Assembly: GCA_902603665.1 (NCBI GenBank)
Contig: CACKVV010000002.1
Span: forward strand, 1-45,103
Source: an uncultured Pelagibacteraceae bacterium
Lineage (GTDB): Bacteria; Pseudomonadota; Alphaproteobacteria; Pelagibacterales; Pelagibacteraceae
Length of the DNA: 45,103 nt
Direction: 5' to 3'
The notes under the pieces are model-generated. The model was not told the DNA's origin. It made no database searches and was given only the letters and a program-made list of their open reading frames with translations. This document shows, in pieces, positions 1 to 8,809 of this stretch (position 1 is its first letter; every line of letters begins with the position of its first letter). Position numbers and translations under genes: made by a program.

Positions 1-243
1 TCAAACGACAAAGATATTAAATCTATAGTTAATTATGCTAAGATAGTTAAATTAATAAAAAAGCTAGTAAAAAATAAACATTATAATTTTCTTGAAAAAT
101 TGGCAGAAGATGTTTTTGATGAGCTATTCAAAGATAAAAGAATAGATAAAATTACTCTTCAAATAGAAAAATTAGAAATAATGAAGGATTGCAGCTCAGT
201 TGGGATCCAAATTTCTAAAAAAAGAAGCCATGATCAGCTCTGA
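1..243 (+). CDS. folB: Dihydroneopterin aldolase, C-terminal part (cut by window start)
   Basis: An open frame runs from the first base to a TGA at 241-243 and gives 80 residues with no start inside the window. FolB converts 7,8-dihydroneopterin to 6-hydroxymethyl-dihydropterin and glycolaldehyde in cytosolic folate synthesis. The fragment has the family's C-terminal pattern: a helix ([14 protein letters not shown]), a beta strand rich in I/K/E ([10 protein letters not shown]), then a short segment ending in SSVGIQI, where relatives carry a 'SVGVEI'-like strand. The assignment rests on this short tail, so another tunnelling-fold pterin enzyme is possible. The frame overlaps the likely uvrC start by 14 bp, which suggests one transcript and translational coupling. 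Confidence 0.7.
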   Translation, partial: SNDKDIKSIVNYAKIVKLIKKLVKNKHYNFLEKLAEDVFDELFKDKRIDKITLQIEKLEIMKDCSSVGIQISKKRSHDQL

Positions 244-2065
244 TATTGGTAAAGAAGTAATAAAAAAAGAATTACCCTTAGTCCCTAAGTTACCAGGAGT
301 TTATCGAATGTTAAATTCAAAAGGTGACATTCTATATGTTGGTAAAGCAAAAAACCTTCCCAACAGATTAAAAAGTTATGTTTCAGAAAAAAATCATATC
401 ATTAGAACAGAGAGGATGCTCTCTCAAACAAAAAGTCTCGAAATTACAACTACTTCAAATGAGAGTGAAGCTTTACTTTTAGAAGCAAATTTAATTAAAA
501 AATTCAAACCAAAATTTAATATTTTATTAAGAGATGATAAATCGTTTCCTTTTATTTTTATAGGTAACAAGGATAAATGGCCACAAATTAAAAGACACCG
601 AGGAAAAAAAAGTAAAGAGGGATTTTACTTTGGACCATTTGCATCTGCTGGATCTGCAAATTGGACTATAAAAATGATTCAAAAAATATTTCATCTAAGA
701 ATTTGTGATGACACTGTTTTCAAAAAAAGAGAGAGACCTTGCATACTTTATCAAATCAAAAGATGCTCTGGCCCTTGTGTTGGTTATGTAGGAGAAAGTG
801 ATTATAAGCAGACCGTAGACGATGCAATTGAGTTCGTATCAGGTAAATCTAGAAAAATACAAAAAAGTTTGTCTAATCAAATGGAAAGGGCTAGTGAGGA
901 CCTAGATTTTGAGAAAGCAGCAATATTAAGAGATCGAATTAAATCATTAAATATTATTCAATCATCGCAAAGAATAAATGAAGCTAATTTAATTGAAGCA
1001 GATGTGATCGCTGGATACAAAGAATCTGGAAAAACCTGTATTCAAGTTTTTTTCTACAGATCCAAGCAAAATTGGGGTAATCAAGCATTTTTTCCAAAGC
1101 ACGATCCAGACGAAAATTTAAATGAAATCATTAATTCTTTTGTCTCTCAATTTTATGAAAATAAAAGTGTGCCGTCATCAATAATTTTATCAAATGAGAT
1201 TAAAGAAAAAGAATTAATTGAAAAAACACTTACCCAGAAAGAAGGTAAGCAAATTACTATTACTGTTGCAAAAAAAGGTACAAAATTAAAAGTAATAAAT
1301 CAGGCAATAAGTAATGCTAAAGAAAGTTTAAATAGAAAACTCTACGAAAGTCAAAACAATAGAGATCTTTTCGATGCTGTATCGAAAAAATTCAATCTTG
1401 AATCTAATATAAATTTAGTGGAGGTATATGATAACAGTCACATTCAAGGAACAAATAGTGTTGGTGCTTTGATTACATACGGTGATGAGGGTTTTATTAA
1501 AAAGAGGTACAGAAAATTTAATATAAAGATACAAAAAAATTCTCAAGATGATTATGGAATGATGAAAGAAGTCCTTAACAGAAGATTTAAAAGAGCTGTT
1601 CAAGAGAAAGATAACTACCTGACTTTCCCTGATTTAGTTTTAATTGATGGGGGCAAAGGTCAATATTCTGTGGCTAGAGAGGCTATGAATGAACTAGGTC
1701 TGCATGAAATCCCAATTGTAGCTATTGCCAAAGGTAAACAGAGAAATAGCGGTAATGAAACTTTTTTTCATAACGGAAAAGAATTTAAATTTGAAAAAAA
1801 TGATCCAACTTTGTTTTTTCTTCAGAGAATAAGAGATGAAAGTCACAGATTTGCCATAAGTGCTCACAGGACAAAAAGAAAAAAAGGAATAAGCAAATCT
1901 TTGCTTGATCAAATTGAAGGGATTGGTGCTGTGAGAAAAAGGTCTTTATTAAATCATTTTGGATCAGCAAGGGCTGTTGAATCCGCCAGTTTAGATGAAA
2001 TAAAATCTGTTGAAGGAGTTGAGGAAAAGGTAGCAAAAAAAATATATAACTTCTTTCACGAATGA
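230..2065 (+). CDS. uvrC: Excinuclease ABC subunit C (UvrC)
   Basis: UvrC makes both incisions flanking a bulky lesion in nucleotide excision repair, with UvrA and UvrB. All expected parts are visible in 611 residues, close to the usual length of about 610. An N-terminal GIY-YIG nuclease has GVYRML and [14 protein letters not shown] (residues 23-48). A UVR motif for UvrB binding lies near 223-239 ([12 protein letters not shown]). The RNase H-like nuclease has DNSHIQG near 399, DGGKGQ near 472 and HRFAISAHR near 540. A C-terminal helix-hairpin-helix pair runs from about 557 to the end. I chose the ATG at 230 because the GIY-YIG domain begins about 20 residues later; a TTG at 200 is also in frame. 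The end overlaps the pgsA ATG (ATGA). Confidence 0.97.
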   Translation: MISSDIGKEVIKKELPLVPKLPGVYRMLNSKGDILYVGKAKNLPNRLKSYVSEKNHIIRTERMLSQTKSLEITTTSNESEALLLEANLIKKFKPKFNILLRDDKSFPFIFIGNKDKWPQIKRHRGKKSKEGFYFGPFASAGSANWTIKMIQKIFHLRICDDTVFKKRERPCILYQIKRCSGPCVGYVGESDYKQTVDDAIEFVSGKSRKIQKSLSNQMERASEDLDFEKAAILRDRIKSLNIIQSSQRINEANLIEADVIAGYKESGKTCIQVFFYRSKQNWGNQAFFPKHDPDENLNEIINSFVSQFYENKSVPSSIILSNEIKEKELIEKTLTQKEGKQITITVAKKGTKLKVINQAISNAKESLNRKLYESQNNRDLFDAVSKKFNLESNINLVEVYDNSHIQGTNSVGALITYGDEGFIKKRYRKFNIKIQKNSQDDYGMMKEVLNRRFKRAVQEKDNYLTFPDLVLIDGGKGQYSVAREAMNELGLHEIPIVAIAKGKQRNSGNETFFHNGKEFKFEKNDPTLFFLQRIRDESHRFAISAHRTKRKKGISKSLLDQIEGIGAVRKRSLLNHFGSARAVESASLDEIKSVEGVEEKVAKKIYNFFHE

Positions 2066-2646
2066 GATTTAAATTTCCTAATTATCTAACAATTGGACGA
2101 ATAATAATTGTTCCTATATTTGTTTTTACTTTCTATTTGCCTGGATTTTATGGAGATATTTTGCCATTTGCACTTTTTGTAATTGCTTCTTTCACAGATT
2201 TTTTAGATGGTTTATTAGCCAGAATCTATAAGGAAGAGTCTAAGCTTGGAGAACTTCTTGATCCTATTGCAGATAAAATAATAGTAGCTACTGCCTTATT
2301 ACTTTTAGTCATGGATCAGACTATAAAAAATTATGAAGTAATCGCAGCAATTATAATATTAACAAGAGAAATACTAATATCTGGATTACGAGAATTTCTA
2401 GCTAAAGGTAAAATTAAATTACCAGTTTCAAATTTGGCTAAACTAAAAACTTTTTTACAAATGTTCTCAATATCTTTACTTTTACTAGGTGATACTGGAA
2501 ATAAAATTTTAAACTTTCAGGATTATAATGCGCAAACAATTGGAATCATTCTTTTATGGCTCTCAGCTTTTCTTACTTTATATACTGGTTACGATTATCT
2601 GAGAAAAGGTATAGATCATGCCATCTCTGAGGATAGCAAAGATTAA
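2062..2646 (+). CDS. pgsA: CDP-diacylglycerol--glycerol-3-phosphate 3-phosphatidyltransferase
   Basis: This inner-membrane enzyme makes phosphatidylglycerophosphate from CDP-diacylglycerol and glycerol-3-phosphate, the committed step to phosphatidylglycerol. The CDP-alcohol phosphatidyltransferase signature D-x2-DG-x2-AR-x8-G-x3-D-x3-D is complete at about residues 46-68 (DFLDGLLAR, then GELLDPIAD). Several hydrophobic helices surround it, and 194 residues is normal for the family. Its ATG lies in the uvrC stop (ATGA overlap), the uvrC-pgsA order seen in many proteobacteria. The 3' end overlaps the convergent ilvE by 4 bp. PgsA rather than phosphatidylserine synthase is inferred from length and neighbourhood. 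Confidence 0.93.
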   Translation: MRFKFPNYLTIGRIIIVPIFVFTFYLPGFYGDILPFALFVIASFTDFLDGLLARIYKEESKLGELLDPIADKIIVATALLLLVMDQTIKNYEVIAAIIILTREILISGLREFLAKGKIKLPVSNLAKLKTFLQMFSISLLLLGDTGNKILNFQDYNAQTIGIILLWLSAFLTLYTGYDYLRKGIDHAISEDSKD

Positions 2647-3524
2647 GCGGCTTTCTTTTTTCTTACTACTTTTTGATAGCTATCAGAAAGATCTAAAATT
2701 GTGTCACAAACTTTAAAATTATGCTGTGCTATTAGAGAGACAGGTGTAACTTCTGCTGCAGTGCCCGTTAGAAAACAACCTACAAAATTTGACATCTCAT
2801 CTGGTTGAATTTTTCTCTCATTTACTTTTATATTTTTAGATTTTGCGATTTCAATGACTGTCCTTCTTGTAATTCCATCCAAAAATGAATCTGGGATTGG
2901 AGTATGTAATTCATTATTTTTATCTTTAAAAAAAACGTTTGCACCTGTGGCTTCTGCAATGTTTCCCTCGTGATCCAACATAAGAGAGTCTGTGTAACCT
3001 TGTGCCTCCGCTTCATGCTTTGATAAAGTACAAATCATGTATAGACCCGATGCTTTTGTATCCCATGGTATTGTGTTAGGAGCGGGTCTTCTCCAATTAG
3101 AGATGTTTAATTTAATTCCCTTTATTTTTAAATTTGGATCAAAGTAGGAACCCCACTCCCATGTAGCTATAGCAACATGAATTTTAGTTTGTTGCGCCGA
3201 GATAGCCATCATTTCACTCCCTCTCCATGCAACAGGTCTTACATAGCCATTTTGAACATTTTGTGCTGAAATAATTTTATTGCTTGCTAAATTAATTTCT
3301 TCTTTTGAATATGGAAGTTTAAAACCTAATCTTTCTGCTGAATAAAAAAATCTATCGGTATGTTCCTCTAATTTAAAAATATTTCCATTATAAACTCTCT
3401 CTCCTTCAAATACACAGCTACCATAATGTAATCCATGACTTAAAACATGAACCTTAACATTTTGCCAGTCCACAAGTTCATTATTATACCAGATTTTTCC
3501 TGAGCGTTTATCGTAAGGTATCAT
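2643..3524 (-). CDS. ilvE: Branched-chain amino acid aminotransferase
   Basis: A class IV PLP aminotransferase that interconverts leucine, isoleucine and valine with their 2-keto acids, using glutamate/2-oxoglutarate. The PLP lysine is K157 in PWDTKASGLY. Other family landmarks are HGLHYGSCVFEGERVY near 30-45, YVRPVAWRG at 94-102 and EATGANVFF in the cofactor-binding half. At 293 residues it has the usual BCAT length; D-amino-acid transaminase and aminodeoxychorismate lyase share the fold but match these segments less well. It is divergent from the MarR-type gene at 3586, sharing a 61-bp spacer that contains a perfect inverted repeat. Confidence 0.93.
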   Translation of the reverse strand: MIPYDKRSGKIWYNNELVDWQNVKVHVLSHGLHYGSCVFEGERVYNGNIFKLEEHTDRFFYSAERLGFKLPYSKEEINLASNKIISAQNVQNGYVRPVAWRGSEMMAISAQQTKIHVAIATWEWGSYFDPNLKIKGIKLNISNWRRPAPNTIPWDTKASGLYMICTLSKHEAEAQGYTDSLMLDHEGNIAEATGANVFFKDKNNELHTPIPDSFLDGITRRTVIEIAKSKNIKVNERKIQPDEMSNFVGCFLTGTAAEVTPVSLIAQHNFKVCDTILDLSDSYQKVVRKKKAA

Positions 3525-3528
3525 TAAA

Positions 3529-3553
3529 AAATATATTTTTTAAAAATATATTT
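3529..3553. promoter_or_regulatory. Perfect inverted repeat between ilvE and the petP-like gene
   Basis: A 12-bp arm AAATATATTTTT (3529-3540) is followed by one T and its exact reverse complement (3542-3553). It begins 4 bp outside the ilvE start codon and ends 32 bp before the petP-like ATG. MarR-family regulators usually bind palindromes of about this size next to their own genes, so an operator for the neighbouring MarR-type protein is a reasonable guess. The arms are purely A/T in an AT-rich genome, which lowers the weight of the match. Confidence 0.4.
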
Positions 3554-3585
3554 GTATATATGATATGTCAATATAACTTACCAAT

Positions 3586-4029
3586 ATGAAAAAACTTTTA
3601 TATCTGAAAGATAAGGAGCTCAAACAATACATTGAAAAAATATTTATGGGATATAGAGAGACTGTATCAGATGCCAAAAAAGTGTTGGATAAATACTCAA
3701 TTGGGGTTGCACATAATAAAGTAATTCATCTAATCTCATTATACGAAGGTATAACTATTTCAGAACTTTTAAAAAAATTAAAAGTAACAAAACAAAGCTT
3801 AAATAGAGTTTTAAAAGATCTTATTAAACTCAGAGCTATTAATTACAAAAAGGACGAGAAAGATACTAGAATAAAACACGTTTATTTAACTGAAAATGGA
3901 ATGAAATTGTTTGATGAGATTTTTAGCATACAAAAAAGAAGGTTTTACAAAGCTTTTCTCAGTTCTGCTTCAAATGAAGTAGTAAGTTTTGATAATGTTT
4001 TAAAGAAAATTATAAATGAAAAATTTTAA
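3586..4029 (+). CDS. petP: MarR-family transcriptional regulator, PetP-like
   Basis: A 147-residue winged helix-turn-helix protein of MarR type. A recognition helix lies near 60-85 (ISELLKKLKVTKQSLNRVL), followed by the wing (KKDEKDTRIKHVYLTENG), where the D-x-R motif of MarR proteins is present. It overlaps the response-regulator gene by 14 bp, so the two are almost certainly co-translated. In Rhodobacter capsulatus the MarR-like PetP and the OmpR-like PetR form such a pair and are needed for cytochrome bc1 expression. The symbol is given by that analogy, strengthened by petABC 8 kb away. The ligand and targets here are not visible. Confidence 0.72.
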   Translation: MKKLLYLKDKELKQYIEKIFMGYRETVSDAKKVLDKYSIGVAHNKVIHLISLYEGITISELLKKLKVTKQSLNRVLKDLIKLRAINYKKDEKDTRIKHVYLTENGMKLFDEIFSIQKRRFYKAFLSSASNEVVSFDNVLKKIINEKF

Positions 4030-4693
4030 TGCACATATATTAGTTGTGGATGATGATGATGGTATCAGAGATCTGGTCAAACAATATTTGGATCAAAATA
4101 ATTTTTTAGTTTCAACAGCTAAGAGTGCTGAAGATGCATTAGAAAAAGTCAAAATAATTAAATTTGATTTAATAGTGTTAGACATAATGATGCCAGGTAA
4201 AAGTGGCTTAGAGTTTACTAATGAAAATAAGGCAAAATTAAATACACCTATAATACTTTTAACTGCTAAAGGAGAAGCATCTGAAAGAGTTGAGGGTCTT
4301 GAAGTTGGTGCTGACGATTATTTACCTAAACCATTTGAACCAAAAGAACTGGTCTTAAGAATTAATAATATCTTAAGCAAGACTAAAAAAGACAATCACA
4401 AAAGAGTGATAGAATTTGGAAGTATTAAAATAGATCTAAATAAGTTGTTCATCTATAGAGGAAGTCAAAATCTAAAAATTAATAGCACCGAAAAAGTTAT
4501 ATTAGAAAAAATGATAAACTCACCTGGTAAAATATTTAAAAGAGAGGAAATAGGAAGAATGATAGATTTAGATAAAGAAAGATCAATTGATGTTATTATT
4601 ACAAGATTGAGAAAAAAGGTCGAGGAAAACCCAAAAAGCCCGAAATATCTTCAAACAATCAGAGGAGAAGGATATGTTTTATGGATTGAGTAA
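4016..4693 (+). CDS. petR: OmpR/PhoB-type response regulator, PetR-like
   Basis: A 225-residue two-domain response regulator. The receiver has the acidic pocket VVDDDDG (10-16), the phospho-acceptor D56 in LIVLDIMMPG, T83 and K105 in LPKPFEP. The C-terminal winged helix (about 130-225) has the alpha-loop and recognition helix EKERSIDVIITRLRKKVE-like segment and ends with the typical YLQTIRGEGYVL. It overlaps the MarR-like gene upstream by 14 bp and the kinase gene downstream by 20 bp. PetR of R. capsulatus regulates bc1 genes, while the adjacent EnvZ-like kinase also allows the general label OmpR. Which targets it binds cannot be read from the sequence. Confidence 0.85.
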   Translation: MKNFNAHILVVDDDDGIRDLVKQYLDQNNFLVSTAKSAEDALEKVKIIKFDLIVLDIMMPGKSGLEFTNENKAKLNTPIILLTAKGEASERVEGLEVGADDYLPKPFEPKELVLRINNILSKTKKDNHKRVIEFGSIKIDLNKLFIYRGSQNLKINSTEKVILEKMINSPGKIFKREEIGRMIDLDKERSIDVIITRLRKKVEENPKSPKYLQTIRGEGYVLWIE

Positions 4694-5987
4694 TTACATA
4701 AAAAATTTACTTCCAAAAAGATTATTTTATAGAGGTTTATTAATTGTAGCTGTACCTATAGTGGTATTACAAGTGACAATATCTTTAGTTTTTTTTGACA
4801 GCTTGTGGATCAAAACAAACGCAGGAATGACAAGGGGTCTTATTGCAGAGATCAAAACATTTATAGATGCTTATGAGAATGATCAGCAAGATAAAGATTA
4901 TATTATTAATTTATTTAAAAGTAATCTTGAAATTGAAATTCAACATAAAGAGGGAAAGGTAATACCTGACGATATACCTGAAAGGTGGTTTAGTCCTCTT
5001 GATAGATCACTGCGAAGAGAGTTAAAAAGTAAACATTTTGTTTACTGGTTCGACACAACCAACTATAAGGATTTAGTTGATATAAAAATTCAACACATAG
5101 ATGGATATTTTCAATTCTTTGTTCCAAGAAGCAGATTAACCACAAGTTCAGCGAGATTGTTTGGATTGTGGATTACTCTTCCTGCATTTTTAATGATTGC
5201 TATCGCTATCATATTTTTAAAAAATCAAACTAGACCAATAATCAAATTAGCAGAAGCTTCAGAGAAATTTGGTAGAGGGGAAGATCTAGACGAATTTAGA
5301 CCCTCTGGTGCTTTAGAGATCAGAAAAGCTGGTCAAGAATTTGATAAAATGAGAAAAAGGATTATTCGCCATTTAAATCAAAGATCTGAAATGCTTTCAG
5401 GTATAAGTCACGATTTAAGAACTCCTTTAACAAGAATTAAGCTTCAACTCGCAATGATAGAAGATAAAAATTTATCAAAAAAATTATCATCTGATGTTGA
5501 TGATATGGAAAAAATGCTTAATGAATATTTACAGTTTGCAAGCACTGGGGCAAAAGACAAAACTGAGACTTTTGATATCACAGAACTAATTTTAAAATTA
5601 ATAAATAATTATAACAATCCAAATATAATTCAAAATTTTAAAGAAGAAATCTACTTTAATGGAAGGAAAAACCTTATTGCAAGATGTATAAATAATTTAA
5701 TAGAAAATTCCCTAAAATTTGCAAAAAAAGTTGAGATAAATATAGATAAACAAAAAGAAAATCTTAAAATAATAGTATCAGATGACGGTCCAGGTGTGCC
5801 AGAAAAAGAGCATGAAAATATAATCAAACCATTTTATAAAATTGATAAAAGTAGATCTGAAAGTAAATCTAGTGTAGGACTAGGTTTGTCAATAGCATCT
5901 GATATTTGTCGATCTCATGGTGGAGATATTAAATTTAGTAAATCTAAATTTGGTGGTTTAGAAGTTTCTATTTCTTTGCCTTTTTAG
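4674..5987 (+). CDS. Membrane sensor histidine kinase (EnvZ-type), partner of the PetR/OmpR-like regulator
   Basis: 437 residues with a classical layout: first membrane helix about 21-41, a sensor loop of about 120 residues facing the periplasm, second helix about 163-182, and a HAMP domain about 183-235. The phospho-accepting histidine is H246 in SGISHDLRTPLTRIK. The ATPase domain has the N box (NNLIENSLKFA), G1 (DDGPGVP), the F box (FYKID) and G2 (VGLGLSI). H-box and HAMP resemble EnvZ. It starts 20 bp inside the response-regulator gene, so the pair is very likely cognate. The 3' end overlaps the convergent ubiK-like gene by 20 bp. The stimulus is unknown. Confidence 0.9.
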   Translation: MFYGLSNYIKNLLPKRLFYRGLLIVAVPIVVLQVTISLVFFDSLWIKTNAGMTRGLIAEIKTFIDAYENDQQDKDYIINLFKSNLEIEIQHKEGKVIPDDIPERWFSPLDRSLRRELKSKHFVYWFDTTNYKDLVDIKIQHIDGYFQFFVPRSRLTTSSARLFGLWITLPAFLMIAIAIIFLKNQTRPIIKLAEASEKFGRGEDLDEFRPSGALEIRKAGQEFDKMRKRIIRHLNQRSEMLSGISHDLRTPLTRIKLQLAMIEDKNLSKKLSSDVDDMEKMLNEYLQFASTGAKDKTETFDITELILKLINNYNNPNIIQNFKEEIYFNGRKNLIARCINNLIENSLKFAKKVEINIDKQKENLKIIVSDDGPGVPEKEHENIIKPFYKIDKSRSESKSSVGLGLSIASDICRSHGGDIKFSKSKFGGLEVSISLPF

Positions 5988-6219
5988 AACTTCTTGATTT
6001 TTTAACTTTTTTTGTTTGTTCAATTTTTTTTTCAAGTATAGCAATTCTCTTATTTAAAATTTCAATCTCCTCCTTGCTTGCAAGCTTCATTCTAAATATT
6101 ATTTCATCTCTTTTTGATTTTAAAACATTTATTACCTCATCACTTAAGTCTTTGTAACTTACTAGGCCTTGTTCTAATACCTTTGCAAATTTATCGAATA
6201 CAAATCTTGATTTTGACAT
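5968..6219 (-). CDS. ubiK: UbiK/BMFP-family accessory factor (YqiC-like)
   Basis: An 83-residue, highly charged protein with an amphipathic N-terminal helix (FDKFAKVLEQGL), a middle helix, and a heptad-like coiled coil (KEEIEILNKRIAILEKKIEQ) ending in a lysine-rich tail. This is the layout of the BMFP/YqiC family; in E. coli UbiK is an accessory factor for aerobic ubiquinone synthesis that binds UbiJ and lipids, and Brucella BMFP promotes membrane fusion in vitro. Alphaproteobacteria often keep this gene divergent from lgt, as here (39-bp spacer). Sequence similarity is weak because the protein is small and low in complexity; the assignment leans on layout and context. Confidence 0.68.
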   Translation of the reverse strand: MSKSRFVFDKFAKVLEQGLVSYKDLSDEVINVLKSKRDEIIFRMKLASKEEIEILNKRIAILEKKIEQTKKVKKSRSSKKAKK

Positions 6220-6258
6220 AATAATTAAATACTTAAATTATATTATTTATAATTAATA

Positions 6259-7041
6259 ATGTTTATCAATAATTTTGATCCAGTTGCTTTTCAAGTATTT
6301 TCTTTTGGGATTAGATGGTACTCATTGTCGTATATATTTGGGATTATTTTCGGTTGGATTTATTGTAACAAAGTTTTAATTAAAGACCCTAAGATTAAAG
6401 ATTTATTTAGTGACTATATTAGTTACTTAATTATTGGAATTCTAGTTGGTGGTAGATTGGGATACGTATTTTTTTATAATTTTAATTATTATCTTAATAA
6501 TCCTGTTGAAATAATCATGATATGGAGTGGTGGAATGTCTTTCCATGGAGCATTAATTGGAATTATAATTGTAACAATATATTTTTCTAAAAATAAAAAT
6601 ATAAATCCATTTTATTTTTTAGATTTAGTAGCTGTAACAGCGCCGGTAGGTATTTTTTTGGGTAGAGTTGCAAATTTTATCAATTCAGAACTTTATGGAA
6701 GAGAAACCGAGTTATCTTGGTCAGTAAAATTTATCAAAGTAGATGACTTAAATCGACATCCATCTCAAATCTATGAGGCAATATTTGAAGGTTTAGTTTT
6801 ATTTATTGTATTAAATTATCTATACAAAAGGCTATCTCTGCAAACTGGTTTGATTTCGGCCTTGTTTTTAATTCTCTACTCAATATTTAGATTTGTTATT
6901 GAATTTTCAAGAGAACCTGATGCTCAATTAGGTTTTGTAATGATGAATTTTACTATGGGTCAATTAATAAGTGTATTCACTTTATTGGCTGGAATATATT
7001 TATATTATCTTAGTTATGGAAAAAGCAATTCCTCTAGATAA
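6259..7041 (+). CDS. lgt: Prolipoprotein diacylglyceryl transferase
   Basis: Lgt transfers diacylglycerol from phosphatidylglycerol to the lipobox cysteine of prolipoproteins in the inner membrane. The 260-residue sequence has about seven hydrophobic segments, the N-terminal IRWYSLSYIFG and the family signature GRVANFINSELYGRETE near 134-150; the usual form is GRxxNFINxELYGR. HPSQIYEA near 174 and FREPD-like SREPDAQLG near 215 also match. pgsA, which makes its lipid substrate, is 4 kb upstream. The last 26 bp overlap the start I prefer for the methyltransferase gene downstream. Confidence 0.95.
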   Translation: MFINNFDPVAFQVFSFGIRWYSLSYIFGIIFGWIYCNKVLIKDPKIKDLFSDYISYLIIGILVGGRLGYVFFYNFNYYLNNPVEIIMIWSGGMSFHGALIGIIIVTIYFSKNKNINPFYFLDLVAVTAPVGIFLGRVANFINSELYGRETELSWSVKFIKVDDLNRHPSQIYEAIFEGLVLFIVLNYLYKRLSLQTGLISALFLILYSIFRFVIEFSREPDAQLGFVMMNFTMGQLISVFTLLAGIYLYYLSYGKSNSSR

Positions 7042-8047
7042 ATTTATAGAACATTCTTTATACGATAAAAAAAAAGGATATTACATAAATAAGAATCCTA
7101 TTGGTGAGAATGGTGATTTCATTACCTCTCCACAAATATCTGTTCATTTTTCTGAAATGATTGCAATTTGGCTAGTTGGATTTTGGGAAAAATTGGGAAA
7201 ACCAAAAAACCTAAACATAATTGAGCTAGGAGCAGGCACAGGTGAAATGATGTATCAAATAAATAAATCAATTAGCAGCTTTAAGCAGTTCAAAAAAAGC
7301 TGCAATTTTTATATTTTGGAAATTAGCCCAGAATTGATTAAAATCCAAAAAAAAAGAAATGGTTTAAATAAAATTAAATGGATTGATAATCTTAATGAGA
7401 TTAAAAAAAATCCGTCAATTTTTTTAGCTAATGAATTTTTTGATTCTCTTCCAGTAAAACATTTTATAAAAGAAAATAATGAATGGTTTGAAAAATATAT
7501 TACCAAAAAAAAAAATAAATATTTTTTTAAAAATAAAAAAAGGAAATTAGGTGAAATTGAAAAAATATTAGGTGAGAAGATAACAAAAAATCAAAATTTT
7601 ATCGAGGTTTCACCAAAATCAATTAAAAAAATAAGCAAAATATCATCAATAGTTAAAAAAAATAATGGAGGAATATTAATAATAGATTATGGATACCTTG
7701 AAAAAAAAATGTCAGATACGATCCGATGTGTGAAAAATCACAAAAAAGTAGACTTTTTAAATAACATTTATGAAACTGATATAACTCACTTATTAAACTT
7801 TAATTTTTATTTAAGAAAATTTAAAAAAAATTTAGATAAAGTAAAAATTACAACTCAGGGTGAATTCTTAATTAAAATGGGAATATTTGAGAGAGCTGAG
7901 ATGATTAGTAAAAATTTAAGTTTTAGTAAAAAATCAGATTTATATTACAGACTACAAAGATTAGTCGATAATAAACAAATGGGAAAGTTATTTAAAGTTA
8001 TGTTTGCTACTAACAAAAAAAATAAGTTTAGTATGGGATTTAAATGA
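7016..8047 (+). CDS. MidA/NDUFAF7-type SAM-dependent methyltransferase
   Basis: 343 residues of the family that includes mitochondrial NDUFAF7/MidA, a protein arginine methyltransferase needed for complex I assembly. Visible landmarks are the opening IPLDKFIEHSLYDKKKGYY, the GDFITSPQIS segment, the SAM-binding loop IIELGAGTGEMM near 70-81, and LANEFFDSLPVKHF near 135. I chose the ATG at 7016 because family members begin just before the 'PLDxFM' motif; an in-frame ATG at 6971 would add 15 residues inside lgt. The gene is very A-rich, with a run of 11 A at 7505-7515, and overlaps pgeF by ATGA. The bacterial substrate is not established. Confidence 0.85.
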   Translation: MEKAIPLDKFIEHSLYDKKKGYYINKNPIGENGDFITSPQISVHFSEMIAIWLVGFWEKLGKPKNLNIIELGAGTGEMMYQINKSISSFKQFKKSCNFYILEISPELIKIQKKRNGLNKIKWIDNLNEIKKNPSIFLANEFFDSLPVKHFIKENNEWFEKYITKKKNKYFFKNKKRKLGEIEKILGEKITKNQNFIEVSPKSIKKISKISSIVKKNNGGILIIDYGYLEKKMSDTIRCVKNHKKVDFLNNIYETDITHLLNFNFYLRKFKKNLDKVKITTQGEFLIKMGIFERAEMISKNLSFSKKSDLYYRLQRLVDNKQMGKLFKVMFATNKKNKFSMGFK

Positions 8048-8796
8048 TTAAATCAAGATTGCTATCAAGTTTTAAAAATATATCTCACGGATTTTTTAAT
8101 TCTGAGGGTGGTTATTCAAATGGTATTTATAAAAGTTTAAATTGTGGTATTGGATCAAAAGATAAAAAAAGAAGAGTTTTGCTAAATTTAAAGAAAGTTT
8201 CAAAAAGAGTAAAGGTACCTAATAATAATCTAGTTTTGTTAAACCAAATTCACAGTAATAAAGTAAAGTTTGTAGATAAAAATACTTTAAATAGATTTGT
8301 TGGTGATGGGTTGGTTACAAATAAGAAAAATTTAGCCTTAGGAATTTTGACAGCAGATTGTGCGCCAATTTTAATTTTTGATCCTAAAAAGCAAAATATA
8401 GCTGCATTGCATGCGGGTTGGAAAGGTGCTTATAAAAATATTATCAAAAATACATTAAACAAATTGAAAGAAAAAGGATCAAAAATGAGAGATTTGATAG
8501 CTGTTGTTGGTCCGTGCATATCGATAGAGAATTATGAGGTAAGAAAAGATTTCTTAAATAAATTTGTCAAAAAATCTATTCAAAATAAAAAGTACTTTAA
8601 ATTTTATAATGATAAAATTTTTTTTAGTCTTAACTCATATATAAAATCACAATTAAAAAAATGTAACGTCAAAAAAATTGAAATAATTAATAAAGATACT
8701 TACCCCAAAAAAAATAAGTTTTTCAGTTCTAGAAGATCAATTAATGAGAAATTTAATGATTATGGTAGAAATATATCAGTAATTATGATTAAATAG
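8044..8796 (+). CDS. pgeF: Peptidoglycan editing factor / purine nucleoside phosphorylase (PgeF, YfiH family)
   Basis: 250 residues of the YfiH/LACC1 (multicopper polyphenol oxidoreductase-like) family. The three zinc/catalytic positions are visible: H in LLNQIHSNKV near 77, C in LTADCAPIL near 113 and H in AALHAGWKGA near 130, followed by VVGPCISIENYEV. PgeF removes mis-incorporated residues from peptidoglycan precursors in E. coli, and family members also cleave purine nucleosides. The lgt - methyltransferase - pgeF order, with 26- and 4-bp overlaps, is common in Alphaproteobacteria and supports all three calls. Confidence 0.9.
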   Translation: MIKSRLLSSFKNISHGFFNSEGGYSNGIYKSLNCGIGSKDKKRRVLLNLKKVSKRVKVPNNNLVLLNQIHSNKVKFVDKNTLNRFVGDGLVTNKKNLALGILTADCAPILIFDPKKQNIAALHAGWKGAYKNIIKNTLNKLKEKGSKMRDLIAVVGPCISIENYEVRKDFLNKFVKKSIQNKKYFKFYNDKIFFSLNSYIKSQLKKCNVKKIEIINKDTYPKKNKFFSSRRSINEKFNDYGRNISVIMIK

Positions 8797-8809
8797 ATGT
8801 ATCTTCAAG

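Noticed and set aside
6236..6254. 7-bp inverted repeat AATTATA/TATAATT between ubiK-like gene and lgt
   Set aside because: Pure A/T arms of 7 bp are expected by chance in such an AT-rich spacer.
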